A DNA stretch of 7,182 nucleotides from Acidimicrobiaceae bacterium (lineage in GTDB: Bacteria; Actinomycetota; Acidimicrobiia; Acidimicrobiales; MedAcidi-G1). The DNA lies in the NCBI GenBank assembly GCA_002699725.1, contig PACE01000029.1, positions 30,409 through 37,590 of the forward strand. The letters are read 5' to 3'. Position numbers and translations under genes: made by a program. The notes beneath the pieces were generated by a model that made no database searches, was not told where the DNA came from, and saw only the letters and a list, made by a program, of their open reading frames with translations. Shown here one piece after another: positions 1 through 5,829 of this stretch (its first letter is position 1; each line of letters opens with the position of its first letter).

Positions 1-992
1 CGGGGATCGAGGTGGTCGGCGCCGACGATGAAGCGTTGGCTACCGAGGTGGCTGAGGAGGTCGAGGGTCTCGTCGATGCCGGTGGGCGGAAGGTGGACGA
101 TCGACCGGTCGGGAGTGGTTCCGAGTTCGTCGGCGAGCGCGAGGTCTCCATGGTCGAGGATGTCCCGATAGATGTCGGGGCGTTCGGCTTGGCGCCAGGC
201 CTCCGGATCGGCGGTGACGAACGGTGACGAGGCCAGCCGGATCCCACCTCCGATAACGCCGATGAGGTCGTCGAGCAGTCGGGCGTGGGCGGCGTCGCCG
301 GACTGGGCGAGGGCGACGACGGTCGCCGGCGGCATGCGCAGGTCGGCGGCTACGAGTGGGTGGTCGGCGAGGGCGTTGACGACGGATCGGAGACTGCGGA
401 CGGTGTCGGGGTTGATGCGGTTGGCCCCGTCGGATTGGAGTGGTGGGGGTCCGGTGATCTCGATGACGAGGGCGGTCAGAAGCGGGAACGGGGGCTTGTC
501 GTCGGGGAGGTGGAGAACCATCGTGTGGACCCGGTCGAGAAGTTCGCCGTCGAGCGTGGTGAGCAGGATCGAGAGCGGGTGCACCGATCCGGGATTCGTC
601 GGGAGGTCGTTCCCGGGTCCGATGTCGAGTTCGAGGGAGGCCACGCCTCCGGTGCCGAGGTGGTCGGCGATTGGGAAGGTCACCGGAGAGCCCACCGGGT
701 CGGGGAGTGACTCGCCTTCGACGTGTACTCCGCCGAGGAGCCCGCTGGCGCCGATGGACTCGTGGAGGCGGAAGGTCAGGAGCCCTTCGTCGACCGATCC
801 GGTGACCCGGAGGTCGATGGCGAGTACGCCCAGGCTGTCGACCCAGGGCGACTGGCCGACCAGGGTGATGCTCCCGCCGGCCTCTGCAGCACCGGCCGGC
901 AGGGGCATCGTCGATCCGAGCAGTGTGAGGGCGCCGAGCAGGGCGGCGGCGACCGATGAGGCGAGTCGGCCCGTGGGCGGTGGGGGGGTCAC
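1..992 (-). CDS. Secreted DUF6049-like protein, 3' end outside window (partial)
   Basis: An uninterrupted minus-strand frame runs from a GTG at 992 to the left edge, giving 330 codons with no stop, so the C-terminus is missing. The GTG overlaps the stop of the upstream acetyltransferase gene (GTGA, 989-992), which suggests translational coupling; a GGAG lies about 11 nt upstream. Residues 1-36 look like a signal peptide: one Arg (R9), a hydrophobic stretch at about 10-31, and an Ala-rich cleavage region near 33-36. Residues about 41-150 are beta-rich and resemble an extracellular sandwich domain. From about 170 the chain alternates helices and strands, with segments such as LRSVVNALADHPLVAADL and RSIVHLPPTGIDETLDLL. 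Actinobacterial DUF6049 proteins (Rv3909-like, beside murJ/mviN and the CCA-adding enzyme gene) share this plan and neighbourhood, so I assign that family by context and architecture. The role is unknown, perhaps cell-envelope related. A murJ-like gene would be expected beyond the edge. Confidence 0.72.
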   Translation of the reverse strand, partial: MTPPPPTGRLASSVAAALLGALTLLGSTMPLPAGAAEAGGSITLVGQSPWVDSLGVLAIDLRVTGSVDEGLLTFRLHESIGASGLLGGVHVEGESLPDPVGSPVTFPIADHLGTGGVASLELDIGPGNDLPTNPGSVHPLSILLTTLDGELLDRVHTMVLHLPDDKPPFPLLTALVIEITGPPPLQSDGANRINPDTVRSLRSVVNALADHPLVAADLRMPPATVVALAQSGDAAHARLLDDLIGVIGGGIRLASSPFVTADPEAWRQAERPDIYRDILDHGDLALADELGTTPDRSIVHLPPTGIDETLDLLSHLGSQRFIVGADHLDP

Positions 993-1765
993 GAGGATCG
1001 GGACTCCAGGCGGAGCACGGAGAGGCCGCCGGGCCGATCGGTGAATCCCGCCGATCGGTAGAGGTCCAGCGCAGGGTCGTTGTCCGGCTGGGTGTTGACG
1101 AGGACCGTCGTGGCTCCATGGTGCGCCAGCCAGTGGAGGGCGTCGTCGAGGAGCATCCGACCGATGCCCCTGCCCTGCTGGTCCGGGTCGACGGCGAGGC
1201 GTTGCAGGTAGCCCTGGTCGCCCGAGCGCCCCGTGACGGCATAGCCGACGACCTTCCGTCGTGTCGGGCCCCCGACGGACACGACCCGCCGCCGACAGGA
1301 GGGCGTGGCGGTCCGGGCCTCTTCGAAGGCCATCCGGTCGAATCGCCAGAACGCGGAGAAGGCGGCGGCGTCGATGTCGAGTACGCGCGACAGGTCGCGA
1401 CGGCGCATGCGACTTGTTGTTCGGGAGCCGTGGCGGCGGGTGGTGGAGCCGTCGACCGGACGGGGATCTGCGAGGAGGAGGTACAGGTCCTCCTCGGTCC
1501 GGAAGCCGGCGTCGAGGAAGGGTCGCTGCTCGTCGGGGGTCAGCGCCGAGGTGAGGATCGTGTCGTAGCCGTGGGTCCGGACGTGGTCGACGACCTCGGC
1601 AACCGATGGTCGGTCGAGCAGTCCGCCGCCGAGGGGGACGACCTGGGCCTCTGGGCAGTCGCCGCGACGGGGGCCGAAGCGGAAGCGGACGCCGGTGGAG
1701 GCGGTGAACATCCGGGATCGGGCGGACGACCGGGATGACCGGGAGGCGGATGACAGCAGGGCCAT
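989..1765 (-). CDS. GNAT family N-acetyltransferase (RimI/MshD-like)
   Basis: The 258-residue product has a clear C-terminal GNAT domain (about 120-252) that would transfer an acetyl group from acetyl-CoA to an amine. Motif A is YLQRLAVDPDQQGRGIG (186-202), with the Q-x-x-G-x-G pyrophosphate-binding loop at Q197-G202. Motif B is NTQPDNDPALDLYRSAGF (224-241), with the usual N and Y (Y236). The N-terminal half is poorly conserved, but LTPDEQRPFLDAGFRTEEDLYLL (within 75-97) looks like the end of a second, degenerate GNAT fold, as in two-domain MshD-type proteins. The substrate cannot be read from the sequence. I took the ATG at 1765 because an in-frame stop lies just upstream (1781-1783). The first 18 residues are Ser/Arg-rich, so the ATG at 1711 (240 residues) is a real alternative; neither start has a good Shine-Dalgarno. 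The gene is the first of a minus-strand pair with the secreted DUF6049-like gene and diverges from the deacetylase gene. Confidence 0.88.
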   Translation of the reverse strand: MALLSSASRSSRSSARSRMFTASTGVRFRFGPRRGDCPEAQVVPLGGGLLDRPSVAEVVDHVRTHGYDTILTSALTPDEQRPFLDAGFRTEEDLYLLLADPRPVDGSTTRRHGSRTTSRMRRRDLSRVLDIDAAAFSAFWRFDRMAFEEARTATPSCRRRVVSVGGPTRRKVVGYAVTGRSGDQGYLQRLAVDPDQQGRGIGRMLLDDALHWLAHHGATTVLVNTQPDNDPALDLYRSAGFTDRPGGLSVLRLESRSS

Positions 1766-1777
1766 GGCGATGGGCCC

Positions 1778-1783
1778 ACACTA
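1778..1783 (-). promoter_or_regulatory. Possible -10 box for the acetyltransferase gene
   Basis: The minus strand reads TAGTGT here, matching TANNNT, and ends 12 nt before the ATG at 1765. Transcription would begin about 6 nt before the start codon, giving a very short leader, which fits the lack of a Shine-Dalgarno. No convincing -35 element is visible. Confidence 0.35.
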
Positions 1784-1809
1784 CGGCGAGTGGATGGTGG
1801 TGGCCCGTC

Positions 1810-1839
1810 GGGGTGCGGCACGGCACCCCGGGCGCCCGG
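1810..1839. promoter_or_regulatory. Inverted repeat plus 12-bp palindrome between divergent genes
   Basis: Two adjoining symmetric elements lie in the 98-bp divergent region. The first is GGGGTGC (1810-1816) with its exact complement GCACCCC (1823-1829) across a 6-nt gap. The second is the perfect palindrome CCGGGCGCCCGG (1828-1839). The palindrome ends 11 nt before the deacetylase -10 box, where the -35 element would lie, and just upstream of the other gene's promoter. A regulator bound here could affect both directions. It could also be chance symmetry in GC-rich DNA. Confidence 0.35.
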
Positions 1840-1850
1840 ACGCCGGGGGG

Positions 1851-1856
1851 TACGCT
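1851..1856 (+). promoter_or_regulatory. -10 box of a leaderless promoter for the deacetylase gene
   Basis: TACGCT matches the actinobacterial TANNNT -10 consensus and is followed by exactly 7 nt before the GTG at 1864. This is the spacing expected if the first transcribed base is the G of the start codon. No Shine-Dalgarno precedes the GTG, which fits leaderless translation. The same hexamer occurs upstream of panB. Confidence 0.55.
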
Positions 1857-1863
1857 CGCCGCG

Positions 1864-2874
1864 GTGAGCGTCCTTGTGGTGACCGACGAACGCTTTCTCG
1901 ACCACCGGCCGGGAGAATCCCACCCCGAGCGGCCGGCGCGGCTGGAGGCGGTGTGGTCAGGCCTCGACGCGGCCGGCCTCGGCGATGCGGTGGTCCGGCG
2001 GCCGGCGATGGCTGCGTCCGAAGAGGACCTGCTGCGGTGCCATCCGGCCTCGCACCTTTCCTCCCTGATCGAGCTCGACGAGGCGGGTGGTGGCCGGGTC
2101 GACGCCGATACGGCGATGAGCGCCGGCTCGTGGACTGCGGCGCGCCTGGCTGCCGGGGCGGGCCTCGTGGCGGTAGGGGCCCTGCGCGACGGTGAGGCGG
2201 ACACGGCCTTCTGCGCCGTCCGCCCGCCGGGCCACCACGCCACGCCGACGCGGGCGATGGGCTTCTGCCTGCTCAACAACGTCGCTGTTGCAGCGACGGT
2301 GCTGGCCGACGGTGGCGAGCGGGTGGCCATCGTCGACATCGACGCCCACCACGGGAACGGGACCCAGGACGCCTTCTACACGGATGAACGGGTGCTGTAC
2401 GTCTCGTGCCACCAGTGGCCGCTGTATCCGGGCACTGGTGCGTCCGACGAGATGGGTGAGGGGGCGGGTACCGGGTCGACCGTCAACCTGGCCCTTCCGG
2501 CCGGCGCTGCCGGCGACACCTACCGGTATGCGTTGGACGCCGTGGTGATCCCGCGGGTCGAGCGCTTCGCCCCCGACTGGCTGCTGGTGTCGGCCGGGTT
2601 CGACGCACACCGTTCCGATCCACTCACCCAACTGGGCCTCACCGCCGGCGACTTCGCCGACCTGACCGCCCGACTGGTCGGCCTCGTGCCGACCCGGCGC
2701 AGCATCCTGTTCCTCGAGGGGGGCTACGACCTCGATGGCCTAGCTGCCGCCTCCGGGGCGGCAGTGGCCGCTGCGATCGGCGTCGACTTCCGTCCGGAGG
2801 CGGCCAGTGGAGAGGGTCCGGGCCGGGCGGCGGTCGACGAGGCGGCGGTGCTGCACGGGCTGGTGGAGCGATGA
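1864..2874 (+). CDS. Histone deacetylase family protein (AcuC/class II-like zinc deacetylase)
   Basis: This 336-residue cytoplasmic enzyme should remove acyl groups from acetyl-lysine, acetylated polyamines or similar amides. The family signatures are in order: HPERPARLEAVW (20-31); RPPGHHATPTRAMGFCLLNN (120-139) with the catalytic His pair H124/H125; DIDAHHGNGTQ (158-168) with zinc ligands D160 and H162; SAGFDAHRSDPL (243-254) with the third ligand D247; and EGGYD (285-289) with the transition-state Tyr Y288. All catalytic positions are intact and the length is normal. The start is the GTG at 1864, giving MSVLVVTDERFLDH. Upstream in-frame starts would overlap the divergent gene's start and add an unrelated Trp/Gly/Thr-rich stretch. 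Its TGA overlaps the ATG of the CCA-adding enzyme (ATGA, 2871-2874), so the two are probably co-translated. The substrate cannot be told from sequence: acetyl-CoA synthetase (as for AcuC), other acetylated proteins and acetylpolyamines are all possible. Confidence 0.93.
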   Translation: MSVLVVTDERFLDHRPGESHPERPARLEAVWSGLDAAGLGDAVVRRPAMAASEEDLLRCHPASHLSSLIELDEAGGGRVDADTAMSAGSWTAARLAAGAGLVAVGALRDGEADTAFCAVRPPGHHATPTRAMGFCLLNNVAVAATVLADGGERVAIVDIDAHHGNGTQDAFYTDERVLYVSCHQWPLYPGTGASDEMGEGAGTGSTVNLALPAGAAGDTYRYALDAVVIPRVERFAPDWLLVSAGFDAHRSDPLTQLGLTAGDFADLTARLVGLVPTRRSILFLEGGYDLDGLAAASGAAVAAAIGVDFRPEAASGEGPGRAAVDEAAVLHGLVER

Positions 2875-4130
2875 CTGCGGCATCGACGGGTGCGCTCTTC
2901 GGGGCGCAATGTGCGGTGGTTGGCCCCCTGGCCCGGCGGTTTGCCGCCGACGGCCAGCGGCTCTACCTCGTCGGCGGGGTCGTACGCGATGTGCTCCTGG
3001 GCCGGATCGGGGACCACTCAGACTTCGACCTGACCACCGACGCCCCGCCGGACCGCATCCGCCGACTCATCGAGGGGGTGGCGGACGCCGTCTGGCTCCA
3101 GGGCGAGAAGTTCGGCACCATCGGAGCCCGCCTGGGGGCACACACCTTCGAGATCACGACGCACCGGGCCGAGGCGTACCTGTCGGATTCCCGGAAACCG
3201 GTGGTGTCGTTCTCGACACGGCTCGAAGACGACCTCCTGCGACGGGACTTCACGGTGAACGCCATGGCGTTCGACGTCGTCGACGAGACCCTGCACGACC
3301 CCCTGGGTGGGCAGGCAGACCTCGACGCCCGCCTGTTGCGCACCCCGCTCGCACCGGAGGAGTCGTTCTCGGACGATCCGCTGCGCACGCTGCGCGCCGC
3401 CCGCTTCCTCGCCGGCTACGAACTGACGGCGGCGCCGGGGTTGCTCGAGGCCGCCGGGTCCGTGGCGGAGCGGCTACGGATCGTGTCTGCGGAACGCATC
3501 CGCGACGAACTGTGGCGGCTGTTCGCCCTGCCGGATCCCGGGGTCGGCTTTGCCTTCCTGGACGAGGCCCGCCTTTTGCCCCTGCTGCTTCCGGAGGTCT
3601 CGGACCGGTCGGTCGAGCAGCGGGCCGAGGCATTTCGCCGGTCTGTGGCGGCCGAGCCGGTGCCGGAGGTACGCCTCGCTGCGCTGCTTCTCGAAATGCC
3701 GGCTCCGGAGTTGGACGGGCGTCTGCGGGCACTGCGCCTGTCGGGCGAACAGCGGACGAAGGTGCTCGGACTGGTGTCGGCCGTGGGGAGGGTTCGAGAA
3801 CGGACGGACGACGGTTGGTCCGACGAGGCGGTCCGGCGACTGGCCGCATCGGCGGGCGACCAGCTGGCGGCGACGGTTGCCCTGGCGACGGCCGCCGGTG
3901 TGGCGACCGGGATATTGCAGACGCGTCTCGGGGCCCTGCGCGCCGACGGCGAACTCGACGACCTGGGCCCGGCACTGGGTGGCGCCGAGGTCATCGACCT
4001 GCTCGGTCTCGAGCCCGGCCCCGACGTGGGTGAAGCCCTGGCCTGGTTGGCAGACCTGCGGTTCGGGGAGGGCCGGCTGGATCCGGACGAGGAGGGGCGT
4101 CGCCTCGTGGCCTGGTGGGAGGGCCGCTGA
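2871..4130 (+). CDS. cca: CCA tRNA nucleotidyltransferase (class II), HD region degenerate
   Basis: This 419-residue enzyme adds or repairs the 3' CCA end of tRNAs using CTP and ATP. The pol-beta-type head domain is complete: LYLVGGVVRDVLLGR (31-45), DFDLTTDA (51-58) with metal-binding D51 and D53, RRDFTVNAMA (124-133), and DPLGGQADLDARLLRT (143-158). The neck domain follows with DDPLRTLRAARFLAGYEL (168-185) and ERIRDELWRLF (208-218). In actinobacterial homologues an HD phosphohydrolase domain comes next. Here the corresponding stretch, LLPLLLPEVSDRS (235-247) to VRLAALLLEMP (267-277), keeps the framing hydrophobic residues, but the expected His-containing segment is shortened and the HD pair position reads LLE. 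The C-terminal half is otherwise helical and Leu/Ala-rich. Nucleotidyl transfer should be intact; HD-dependent phosphatase or phosphodiesterase activity is probably lost. The ATG overlaps the deacetylase stop by 4 nt. Actinobacterial homologues are often annotated pcnA. Confidence 0.93.
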   Translation: MTAASTGALFGAQCAVVGPLARRFAADGQRLYLVGGVVRDVLLGRIGDHSDFDLTTDAPPDRIRRLIEGVADAVWLQGEKFGTIGARLGAHTFEITTHRAEAYLSDSRKPVVSFSTRLEDDLLRRDFTVNAMAFDVVDETLHDPLGGQADLDARLLRTPLAPEESFSDDPLRTLRAARFLAGYELTAAPGLLEAAGSVAERLRIVSAERIRDELWRLFALPDPGVGFAFLDEARLLPLLLPEVSDRSVEQRAEAFRRSVAAEPVPEVRLAALLLEMPAPELDGRLRALRLSGEQRTKVLGLVSAVGRVRERTDDGWSDEAVRRLAASAGDQLAATVALATAAGVATGILQTRLGALRADGELDDLGPALGGAEVIDLLGLEPGPDVGEALAWLADLRFGEGRLDPDEEGRRLVAWWEGR

Positions 4131-4136
4131 CGGAGG

Positions 4137-4152
4137 ACCCCTTCGCCGGGGT
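4137..4152 (+). terminator. Weak hairpin after the CCA-adding enzyme gene
   Basis: ACCCC (4137-4141) can pair with GGGGT (4148-4152) around a TTCGCC loop, starting 6 nt after the stop codon. The stem is short and no T-run follows, so termination here is only possible, perhaps with Rho. Confidence 0.25.
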
Positions 4153-4191
4153 GCACGTCGGGAGGCGCCGGAGTGTCTTGCGGACATGCCC

Positions 4192-4197
4192 TACAGT
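4192..4197 (+). promoter_or_regulatory. Possible leaderless-type -10 box for the DUF5318 gene
   Basis: TACAGT (TANNNT) ends 5 nt before the ATG at 4203, so transcription would start at or within a few bases of the start codon. The only purine run (GGAG, 4198-4201) is 1 nt from the ATG, too close to act as a Shine-Dalgarno. Both points favour a leaderless transcript. No clear -35 box is seen. Confidence 0.4.
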
Positions 4198-4202
4198 GGA
4201 GC

Positions 4203-4598
4203 ATGGCCATCGGACCGGCGACCAGGGGACTGGTGCCGGATCCGCGTCCCGCCGACGTCGACTACCGACTGGTCCGGCAGGGCAGGCTCACGGCCTTTCG
4301 TAACGGCGTCCTCGCCCGCGACCTGGTCTGCGACGCCCAACCGATGCTGCGGCGCAATGCCCACCACTGTGGCAAGCGCACCGGCGAGACCTGTCCGGTC
4401 TGCGAGGAGTACGAGTTGGCACACGTGGTCTACGTGTTCGGGCCCCGTCTCCCCGCCCACGGTCGCTGCCTCTCGGCGCCCGGCGAGCTGGCCCGCTACG
4501 ACGCCCGACCGGGCACCTTCGCCGTCTACACCGTCGAGGTGTGTGCGGCCTGCGCCTGGAACCACCTGGTCCGGGTCAGCTCGATCGGCCGCGGCTGA
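4203..4598 (+). CDS. DUF5318 family protein, putative zinc ribbon
   Basis: This is a 131-residue soluble protein of unknown function. Two CxxC pairs, C64-P-V-C67 and C114-A-A-C117, are spaced as in a zinc ribbon, and the second sits in the conserved VEVCAACAWNHLVR (111-124). Other family-like features are VDYRLVRQGRL (19-29), VCDAQPMLRRNAHHCGK (42-58) and the aromatic strand VYVFGPRL (76-83). From memory this matches mycobacterial Rv0049, a DUF5318 protein, which has VDYALRRRSLL, CDANPYLLRAA, ICPICRK and VEVCRTCSWNHLVK. Rv0049 lies a few genes upstream of rpsF-ssb-rpsR, as this gene does. I chose the ATG at 4203; a GTG at 4173 would add 10 residues but would place the putative -10 box inside the coding region. 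The role is unknown; an RNA- or protein-binding zinc protein is a reasonable inference. It is probably its own transcription unit, 72 nt after the CCA-adding enzyme gene. Confidence 0.85.
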   Translation: MAIGPATRGLVPDPRPADVDYRLVRQGRLTAFRNGVLARDLVCDAQPMLRRNAHHCGKRTGETCPVCEEYELAHVVYVFGPRLPAHGRCLSAPGELARYDARPGTFAVYTVEVCAACAWNHLVRVSSIGRG

Positions 4599-4611
4599 CC
4601 ACGTGGGAACC

Positions 4612-4635
4612 GGCGCTCCGTCCTTCGACGGCGCC
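4612..4635 (+). terminator. Hairpin after the DUF5318 gene
   Basis: GGCG (4612-4615) and CCGTC (4618-4622) pair with GACGG (4627-4631) and CGCC (4632-4635), leaving a 2-nt bulge and a CTTC loop. It starts 13 nt after the stop codon. The 9-bp GC-rich stem is stable, but no T-run follows, so it is either a non-canonical terminator or a 3'-end stabilising hairpin. Confidence 0.4.
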
Positions 4636-4678
4636 ACGCGTCACACGGTTCGCAATCGATGCTCGCCGAGGACGCTGC

Positions 4679-4684
4679 TACGCT
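4679..4684 (+). promoter_or_regulatory. Possible -10 box for panB
   Basis: TACGCT matches TANNNT and is identical to the hexamer before the deacetylase gene. Transcription would start near 4691, leaving a leader of about 46 nt that contains the panB ribosome binding site. No good -35 match is seen at 16-18 nt spacing. Confidence 0.4.
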
Positions 4685-4736
4685 CCTGATCGACCGCCGG
4701 CAGCCACAGCGCGCTGGACGGGAAGGGAGACAGGAA

Positions 4737-5588
4737 ATGACCCAGCAGATGACGGTGCCCGCCGTTCGGGCACGCAAGGCGTCGGACGGCGCCGATCCAC
4801 TCGTGATGCTCACCGCCTACGACGCCCCCGGCGCTCGCATGGTCGATCAGGCCGGTGTCGACCTGATCCTGGTTGGCGACTCGGTGGCCATGGTGGTGCT
4901 CGGCTACGACGACACGCTCCAGGTGACGGTCGCCGACATCGCCCATCACACTGCTGCGGTGGCCCGTACCCGGCCGGAGGCGCTGATCGTCGCCGACATG
5001 CCGTGGATGAGCTACCACGTGTCGGTCGAGGAGACCGTCCGCAACGCCGCCGTCCTGATCCGGGCGGGCGCCCAGGCGGTCAAGCTGGAGGGCGGCCGTC
5101 GTCGGCTTCCGATGATCGAGGCGCTGGTCGCTGCCGAGGTTCCGGTGATGGGCCACATCGGCCTGACGCCCCAGTCGATGCACGCCATGGGGGGCTTCAA
5201 GGTTCAGGGCCGTGATGCCCAGGCGGCGCTTGGACTGGTCGACGACGCCAAGGAGCTTGCACACGCCGGGTGCTTTGCGATCGTGCTGGAGGGCGTACCG
5301 GACCGGGTGGCCGCCCGGGTCACCCGAACCGTCGACGTGCCGACCATCGGCATAGGTGCCGGCCCCGATTGCGACGGACAGGTGCTGGTCTTCCACGACG
5401 TCCTGGGTCTCGAGCACCGGGTGGTGCCGAAGTTCGTGCGTCGCTACGCGGACCTGCACACCGAAGGTGTGGTTGCGCTACGGCATTTTGCCGACGACGT
5501 GCGGTCTGGGGCCTTTCCGACGGTCGACGAGAGCTACCGCATGGCCGACGCTGAGGCGGAGGCCCTGGGACTGTACGGGGCGGCCTGA
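4737..5588 (+). CDS. panB: 3-methyl-2-oxobutanoate hydroxymethyltransferase
   Basis: PanB makes ketopantoate from 2-oxoisovalerate and 5,10-methylenetetrahydrofolate, the first committed step to pantothenate and CoA, in the cytoplasm. The 283-residue product is of normal length and carries all main signatures: MLTAYDAPGARMVDQAGVD (24-42), LVGDS (45-49) with metal ligand D48, IVADMPWMSY (84-93) with D87, VKLEGG (115-120) with E118, VPVMGHIGLTPQSMHAMGG (135-153), IVLEGVP (182-188) with the probable catalytic base E185, and PTIGIGAG before DGQVLVFHDVLGL. The Phe common in DMPFMSY is Trp90 here. The ATG at 4737 is preceded by AAGGGAG (4723-4729) at 7-nt spacing. An in-frame upstream start at 4659 would precede both that site and the putative promoter, so I rejected it. 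The gene stands alone between DUF5318 and the rpsF operon, with no panC or panD in the window. Confidence 0.97.
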   Translation: MTQQMTVPAVRARKASDGADPLVMLTAYDAPGARMVDQAGVDLILVGDSVAMVVLGYDDTLQVTVADIAHHTAAVARTRPEALIVADMPWMSYHVSVEETVRNAAVLIRAGAQAVKLEGGRRRLPMIEALVAAEVPVMGHIGLTPQSMHAMGGFKVQGRDAQAALGLVDDAKELAHAGCFAIVLEGVPDRVAARVTRTVDVPTIGIGAGPDCDGQVLVFHDVLGLEHRVVPKFVRRYADLHTEGVVALRHFADDVRSGAFPTVDESYRMADAEAEALGLYGAA

Positions 5589-5640
5589 TCCCGGCGGATC
5601 CCTTCCGGATCATCAGTTCGGGTGCCCATTCGGCCCGCGG

Positions 5641-5663
5641 CTGGGGGACTGTCACACCCCCGG
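5641..5663 (+). terminator. Hairpin after panB, possible terminator
   Basis: CTGGGGG (5641-5647) pairs with CCCCCGG (5657-5663), including one T-G wobble, around a 9-nt loop. It lies 52 nt after the panB stop. There is no T-run after the stem, so it may be a Rho-assisted or non-canonical terminator separating panB from the rpsF operon. Confidence 0.4.
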
Positions 5664-5670
5664 ACGACAC

Positions 5671-5701
5671 TTGTGGTGATGAAGGACGCAACGAGTAGAC
5701 A
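5671..5701 (+). promoter_or_regulatory. Tentative promoter of the rpsF operon
   Basis: TTGTGG (5671-5676) followed after 19 nt by TAGACA (5696-5701) is the best -35/-10 pair I can find between panB and rpsF. The spacing is long and the -10 lacks the final T. If right, the rpsF leader would be about 140 nt. Confidence 0.25.
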
Positions 5702-5730
5702 CGCTGGCAACGGGCACGCGAGTGGTGGTG

Positions 5731-5763
5731 GTGCCGATAGCCTCGGCACGCTCCCACGGGAGC
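5731..5763 (+). promoter_or_regulatory. Two adjacent hairpins in the rpsF leader
   Basis: GTGCCGA (5731-5737) pairs perfectly with TCGGCAC (5743-5749) around a 5-nt TAGCC loop. It is followed directly by GCTCC (5750-5754) pairing with GGAGC (5759-5763) around CACG. Back-to-back stems with no spacer suggest a folded leader RNA. Alternatively the first could be an early terminator or attenuator, or TAGCCT (5738-5743) could be a promoter -10 box. Confidence 0.4.
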
Positions 5764-5795
5764 ACGACAACCCGTTCACCCTGCCCCTGACGAGG

Positions 5796-5827
5796 GGCCC
5801 CGGGCCAGCATCCGTGCCCCCGGGACC
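5796..5827 (+). promoter_or_regulatory. Stem-loop just before the rpsF ribosome binding site, candidate S6:S18 autoregulatory element
   Basis: GGCCCCGGG (5796-5804) pairs with CCCGGGACC (5819-5827) with one C/A mismatch. Inside, GCA (5808-5810) pairs with TGC (5815-5817), leaving CCA and C as internal-loop bases and TCCG as the terminal loop. The structure ends 2 nt before the ribosome binding site. Known S6:S18 complex-binding motifs in rpsF leaders present a CCG trinucleotide in a bulge next to a stem and a hairpin. A CCG is present here (5812-5814), but in a terminal loop in my fold, so the match is only suggestive. Confidence 0.35.
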
Positions 5828-5829
5828 AG

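Noticed and set aside
40..1242. Long minus-strand open frame of 400 codons across the acetyltransferase and secreted-protein genes
   Set aside because: The translation is almost pure Arg/Pro/His, typical of a shadow frame in GC-rich DNA. The neighbouring minus-strand frame from 992 has a signal peptide and normal composition.
956..1738. Plus-strand open frame of 260 codons opposite the acetyltransferase
   Set aside because: It is Gly/Glu/Val-rich and lies antisense to a gene with clear GNAT motifs.
1735..1863. Upstream start for the deacetylase adding 43 residues
   Set aside because: The added residues do not resemble the family, would overlap the divergent gene's start, and the GTG at 1864 gives the standard N-terminus next to a leaderless promoter.
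2807..4033. Plus-strand open frame of 408 codons overlapping the CCA-adding enzyme
   Set aside because: It is Arg/Gly/Pro-rich without motifs; the overlapping frame contains all CCA-adding enzyme signatures.
3416..4210. Minus-strand open frames opposite the CCA-adding enzyme
   Set aside because: They have Ser/Arg/Pro-rich composition and no recognisable domains, and they arise from the low number of stops in GC-rich DNA.
4659..4736. Upstream start for panB adding 26 residues
   Set aside because: It has no ribosome binding site and lies before the putative -10 box; the ATG at 4737 has a good Shine-Dalgarno.
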